Source: Varanus komodoensis (taxonomy: Eukaryota > Chordata > Lepidosauria > Squamata > Varanidae). Taken from it: a DNA stretch of 64,000 nucleotides. Shown piece by piece: positions 59,390 to 64,000 of this stretch. The notes beneath the pieces were generated by a model. It searched no databases, was not told the DNA's origin, and was given only the letters and a program-made list of their open reading frames with translations. The translations under genes and the position numbers were made by a program. The DNA lies in contig NW_025335438.1 of the NCBI RefSeq assembly GCF_004798865.1, positions 18,148,373 to 18,212,372 of the forward strand, in the 5' to 3' direction. Numbering within the stretch: position 1 is the first letter of the stretch; every line of letters begins with the position of its first letter.

Positions 59390-59760
59390 TGGCACGCACT
59401 GCTGTGTCGCGCCATCTGGACTCTGACTCAGAAGAAGAGGAGGAGGAGATGGGAGGGGCTGGGTATTTGGGGGCTCAGACTTTGAGATGGGAGAAGCTGA
59501 GGAGCTTATCTCAACGCCACTCTCTCCAGGTGTTCAGGCAAGCTCAGGGAATAACCAAGATGCACAACTGTTGGAAGGGGATTTGGGAGAGGAGTTCTTG
59601 GAGCCAGACGAAACTGGCATGACTGTTGACCCCATGATGCAGCACTGGGAGAGGGGTGCTAGGCCACTAGAAGGATGGTGTACAGAGAAAAGGCTTGCTT
59701 ACTTCCAAAAGGACCCTCCCAGAGAGAAGGGGCCCAGACATATACAAAATGAAGGTTCCT
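59390..59760 (+). other. Unclassified segment with acid-rich open frames
   Basis: Two overlapping + frames remain open for 77-91 codons. One reads HLDSDSEEEEEEMGGAGYLG, and the other has GDLGEEFLEPDETGMTVDP and ends near EKGPRHIQNEGS with a stop at 59760. The Ser/Glu-rich style resembles the decayed tract at 33640. It may belong to an interspersed repeat or a processed pseudogene, and I do not recognise it. There is no splice or promoter evidence. Confidence 0.25.
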
Positions 59761-59784
59761 AGAAGTAGTTGCTAGATTTATTAT

Positions 59785-59860
59785 ATTTATTTATTTAAAA
59801 TTATTCTATACCATAGAAATTCTCTAGATGGTTTACAACAATAAAAATATTGACAAGACA
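59785..59860 (-). mobile_element. Short L2/SINE-type 3' tail
   Basis: TTTATTTATTTAAAATTATT then CTATACCATAGAAATTCTCT is a degraded reverse-strand version of the tail at 58743. It lies immediately before the CR1. Confidence 0.45.
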
Positions 59861-59867
59861 AGGAAAA

Positions 59868-61515
59868 GGCTGAGGCATTCAATTCTCACTTTGCCTTAGT
59901 ATTCTCTTACAAGAAAATCTACAACCAAGAGGAAGTACAAGCTGAATGTTAGAGATGGCAGCCCAAGATTGACAGACAAATGGTCAAGGAAGACCTAGAT
60001 GGAAGAAACACATTCAAATCTCCAGAGCCTGATGAACTCCATCCCAGAGTCATAAAGGAGCTAGCGGAGGAACTCTCAGAATCACTGGCTATTATCTTTG
60101 ATAAATCTTGGAAAATGGGAGAAGTGCCAAACGACTGAGAAGGGCTAACATTTCCCTGTCTTCAAAAAGTGGAAAAAAGATGAACCTGGGAACTACAGAC
60201 CAGCTAGTCTGACATCAATCCAGGGAAAAAAGTTGAAGAAATTTATTTTTGAAAATCAGTCTGCAAGCATCTTGAAGAAAATGTAGTGCTTAATAGAAGC
60301 CAACATGGATTTATCAAAAAATGAATTCTGTCAGACTAATTTAATCTCATTTTTTTGACTGGGTAACCTCCATAATGGACAGAAGGAACACTGTGGACAT
60401 AACCTACCTAGAGTTTATCAAAGTTTTCATCATAGTGTAAATTAGCAAAAACTGGACTAGATAGAAAAACTATCAGGTGGATCCAAAATTGGCTTTTAAA
60501 TCGGACAGAAAGTGTTCATGAATGGCACCTTCTCAGACCAGAGGTAGGAAACTAGTGGGGTGCTGCAGGGTTCAGTCCTGGGTCCAATGCTGTTCAACAT
60601 CTTTATTAATGATTTAGATCAGGAAGTTCAAGGAAAAATAATCAAATTTGCAGATGATACAAAACTGGGTGGAATAGCATATCCCCAAGAAGACAGTATG
60701 AAGATCCAGGGAGATCTTGATAAACTTGAATGCTGGGCTGAAAGCAACAGAATGAGATTCAATAAGGACAAGTGCCAAGTCCTCTACCTAGTAAAAAGAA
60801 ACCAAATGCATCAATACAAGATGGGGAATATGTGGCTCAACAGAACTGAAAAAGAAAAAGACCTTGTATTATGGACAACAGGCTAAATATAGCCAACAAT
60901 GTGATTCAGCCACCAAAATGGCAAATGCTATTTTGGGATGCGTTAATGGAAGAATTACTTCTGAATCTTGAGAAGCAGTAGTTCCCCTATACTCCTCACT
61001 AGTCAGACCCCATCTGGAATACTGAGTCTAGCTCTGGGCACCAAGAGTTAAGAAAGATGCAGAAAAAATTAGAAAGGGTCCAGAGGAGGGCAACAAAAAT
61101 GATCCAGGGTATGGAAACACTGCCCTTTGAGAAGAGACTGAGAGAACTGGGCATGTTCAGCCTTGAGAAGAGAAGGGGCAACATGATATCCCTCTTTAAG
61201 TACCTCAAAGACTGTCACAAAGAGGAAGGTCAAGATCTCTTCTTGCTGATATCAGAGTGTAGGACACAGAATAATCAAGTCAAGTTGCAACAACCCAGGT
61301 TCAGCTAGATATCAGGAAAAGTTTCCTCTCTGTCAGAGCAATACAACAGTGAAACCAGCTGCCTGGAGAGGTGGTGGGTGCTTCCACACTGCAGACATTC
61401 AAAAAGAACTTGGACAGCCATCTGAGTGAGATGGTGTAACATGGTGTCCTGCAACATCAGGGGGTTGGACCTGATGACCTTCGCTGCCCCTTCCAACCCT
61501 ACTATTCTGATTCTT
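59868..61515 (+). mobile_element. CR1-clade LINE, 3' half, inactive
   Basis: The element reads, in broken frames, KAEAFNSHFALVFSY, SPEPDELHPRVIKELAEELS and GNYRPASLTSI. It continues with GSVLGPMLFNIFINDLD, the catalytic block IKFADDTKLGG (about 60644-60676), LVRPHLEYCV, KKLERVQRRATKMIQG and LRELGMFSLEKRRGNMISL. The 3' end has the CR1 signature GGGGGTTGGACCTGATGACC and CTTCCAACCCTACTATTCTG. The RT catalytic FADD is intact, but several stops and frameshifts separate the blocks and the 5' half is missing. Confidence 0.92.
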
Positions 61516-63116
61516 TGGATGGTGAACAATGGGAATAAAAATGCTTTGGTAATTTCTAAACAAAATGCCCTGATGTGCTTTACAAGGGGATGCCCTCTTT
61601 GCTGAGACATTTGCCAATTCCAAACAGCATATCAAGGTTGGGAGAGTACTACCAGCTGTTTTTCAACAGACCTAAATATATGGGCTGTTTTTACTTTAGT
61701 TGTAAAATAGTGTTTTCAAAGTTTTAATGCAATTGTATGTTTTGTTTTATTTTACCTTGCATTTAATATATTTATTACTGTTTTTCACCACCAAGAGAAC
61801 TTCACATTTTGGGTAGTATAGAAAGTAAATAAATGTAAAGTTTTGAGCCAATAGCAGTCCTGAGGCTTAGCTATTAGGAAATAAAAATAAAGCCACATGA
61901 AGAAGGAGGCCACCTTCATATAGAGGCTGGATCCTTAGAATATGCATGGGTACAGAGAAAAGAAGTCATGATGATGGTCTTAGGTAACTATTTTTCTAGG
62001 GTAGGAATAAGGCTGCAGATCCTATTCCTCCCTCCCCTCCCCTCCCAACTGTCACTCCTTCTACTGAAAATCTTAACTGACCAAATAACCAATCAATTCT
62101 TGAAATATGCTGTACAAATGGAGAAGTCATTCCAGGAAACATACAATGCTGGAGGTCAAGTGTTAAACTTCTATAAATAAATCATTTCTTCCCTGTTCTG
62201 ACTCAAAATTGGCACCAGAAATCCCCAGATTGACCTCTCCTACCCTGACAAGGTTCAGCATTACCTATTGAGATGTTTTCCTACTATAAGCTGTAGAACA
62301 TACTACATTTGTGATGGAATGCAATGTGTCTGAGTCACTTTCATGTATGGCCCCAATCATGTCCCTAAAATAATATTCCTGACCTATCCAGTCCTGCTCC
62401 TTTTTATTCTCTTGCTCAGTAAGTACTTGAACCAACTGTGAACCTGTTAAAATGATAGCTGCTGCTTTGGTAGCAAGAGTTCATCTTCAATGGCAGTTGG
62501 CAGGGGGCCAGATCAAGCCTCTAATATAACAACATTAAGTCTTTCATAGAGGTAAACTGCTATTTAGCATAAACTCTTCAACAGCCAAATACTTTTTATA
62601 ATACCATAACAATATTCTTCTTTATACATTTTACCACATTCATATAACTTCTACCTCAGATTTTAATGTTCTTGCATGCTACTTAAAACAGTGTTTTTGC
62701 CATGTTCAATGTTAATATAGTCTCAGGACTGATGGAACAAGAAGCCTCTCTGTGCATTTGCTTGAATGACATATTTTTTCTCTGTTCATAGGAAGCTGCC
62801 ATGCAGACACAGTGACAAAAACGGCTGCAGCTTTAAGCTCAGTTGAACCTGCAGCAAGCAGCAGCTTCTCCTAATTTGTAGCATAGTGCTGGTTATTTGA
62901 TTAATGGATTATACTTATTGGTCAATTGCTCCAACCAGTCAGCAATTATTTCATTGTCCTATGTCATCCTTAGTACATATCTTCTGTCTGAATCACTAAC
63001 CCTGGAGTTGATAAGTTCCATATGTATGAATCTGGCATGTGCCAAGGGTGTTCTTGTTCCATCCTTCTGTCCTATTACGCCTGGGGCACTGGCTGAGGAA
63101 CCTTCTTCCCCCAAAT
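61516..63116. other. Intergenic, mostly unrecognised
   Basis: A possible L2-type 3' tail (TTTGGGTAGTATAGAAAGTA then AATAAATG) lies at about 61690-61845. The rest shows no known repeat or exon. The open frames at 61968-62180 and 62897-63190 have no family resemblance. Confidence 0.35.
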
Positions 63117-63590
63117 TGATGTTTGTTTGTTTGTTTGTTTGTTCATTTATAATTTTGGATCAGGGTGGCAATAACATAAATAGGACATAAACATCACATA
63201 CAAACTATAAAATCAATACTAAAAACAACACAAGCATTTAAAATACTGGGAAAATAAAAAGGGTTTGGCCTGATGCCAAAGTGAAAAAAGTGTTGGTGCC
63301 AGGCACACCTCCCTGGGGAGCTGATTTAATATCCGGGGCACCACTGCAGAGAAGGCCCTCCTCTGGGTAACCACTCTTCTGATCTCCTTCAAAGAGGGCT
63401 CCCAAAGAAGGACCTCTTCTCCAAATCTTAGATGCTGGGCAGGTATATATGGAAGGAGGTGCTCCTTCAAATATCCAGGTCCTAAGCCATTTAAAACATT
63501 GTAAGTCATCACTAGCACCTTAAACTGGGCCTGGACTTCAACTGGAAGCCAATGCAGATGGTACAGGACCAGCATTATGTTTAAGTATGC
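63117..63590 (-). mobile_element. L2-clade LINE, 3' end, reverse strand
   Basis: A 118-codon minus frame (63575-63219) reads LYHLHWLPVEVQAQFKVLVM, NGLGPGYLKEHLLPYIPAQH, EPSLKEIRRVVTQRRAFSAV and LNQLPREVCLAPTLFSL, and ends QYFKCLCCF. It matches the C terminus of the copy at 41440. The 3' tail on the plus strand is (GTTT)n at 63121-63143. It is 5' truncated. Confidence 0.88.
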
Positions 63591-64000
63591 ATGTTAATTT
63601 CTCCCATTCACTTCTTTGTCTGCACTGTCCTAGCCTGTCGTGAGCAAGCAGAGTGCATAAGACTTATTGTATAACTTGCCTCCTGATTATGTCATGAACA
63701 GAGGGCAAAACTCCCACCCCACAAGGCAAGTGAAAGTTCTAGGAAGAAGGCAGAATCCTACTTGGTTCCCTTGCGACTGGCTAATACTGATGGAGGTGAA
63801 TAAAGTGCGATGAGATCTTACTACACCTTCAGAGAAAAGAGTGTTTGTTCGCTTGTTTTTTAAAGGCCTTAACAGCTTTACTTACTTACAGAGTCATCCT
63901 ATGACCCCCTAGCCAGGATGTAGAAGGCCATGGAAGCATTTGGAGTCAGGGAGCAGAAACAGGTTCCAACCTCAAAGCTTCGAAGCCACACTCAAATTCT
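63591..64000. other. Right edge, nothing recognised
   Basis: No repeat or coding segment was recognised. Confidence 0.4.

Overview
The window is vertebrate nuclear DNA, most likely from a squamate reptile (lizard or gecko; snake less likely). This rests on the repeat mix: BovB LINEs together with L2, CR1, MIR-like CORE-SINEs and DIRS tyrosine-recombinase retrotransposons. The background is AT-rich and carries one spliced host gene. The species cannot be fixed from the sequence alone.

Host gene. The only host gene I can support is the 3' end of RB1CC1 (FIP200) on the + strand. Its last four coding exons lie at 3574-3632, 4590-4726, 6111-6181 and 8870-8947, followed by a 3' UTR to about 9845. 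They encode the C-terminal Claw domain that ULK1-complex FIP200 uses to bind autophagy receptors. The third-last exon has two splice donors nine bases apart, which predicts a three-residue isoform difference. No second host gene is visible in the remaining 54 kb. ALKAL1 and ST18 are the expected neighbours by mammalian gene order, and no exon of either was recognised.

Repeats around the gene (1-11.8 kb). The window opens exactly on a 673-bp inverted-repeat DNA transposon derivative (Tigger/pogo-like termini) with an internal minisatellite. The introns hold a BovB tail, copies of a palindromic MITE-like repeat, a GATA microsatellite and an old L2. Beyond the gene is an L2 3' end, then a ~125-bp tandem duplication whose second unit was split by a CORE-SINE.

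Large elements. DIRS-A (14172-20436) shows inverted terminal repeats, gag-like, RT/RNase H, methyltransferase-like and tyrosine-recombinase regions and an internal complementary region. It is broken, and a 390-bp solo LTR sits inside it, flanked by a 6-bp target duplication. A BovB LINE with both ends (28862-32072) is bracketed by two inverted BovB tails. DIRS-B (44411-50063) is a second, divergent and broken copy containing a 100-N assembly gap. A 5'-truncated BovB (55092-56446) and a CR1 (59868-61515) follow, and a reverse-strand L2 (63117-63590) lies near the right edge.

No undescribed biological system was found. The points most worth a second look are the RB1CC1 tandem donor, the nested LTR in the DIRS, the BovB cluster and the SINE-split duplication. 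Several kilobases of AT-rich sequence contain nothing I can identify, and they are marked as such.
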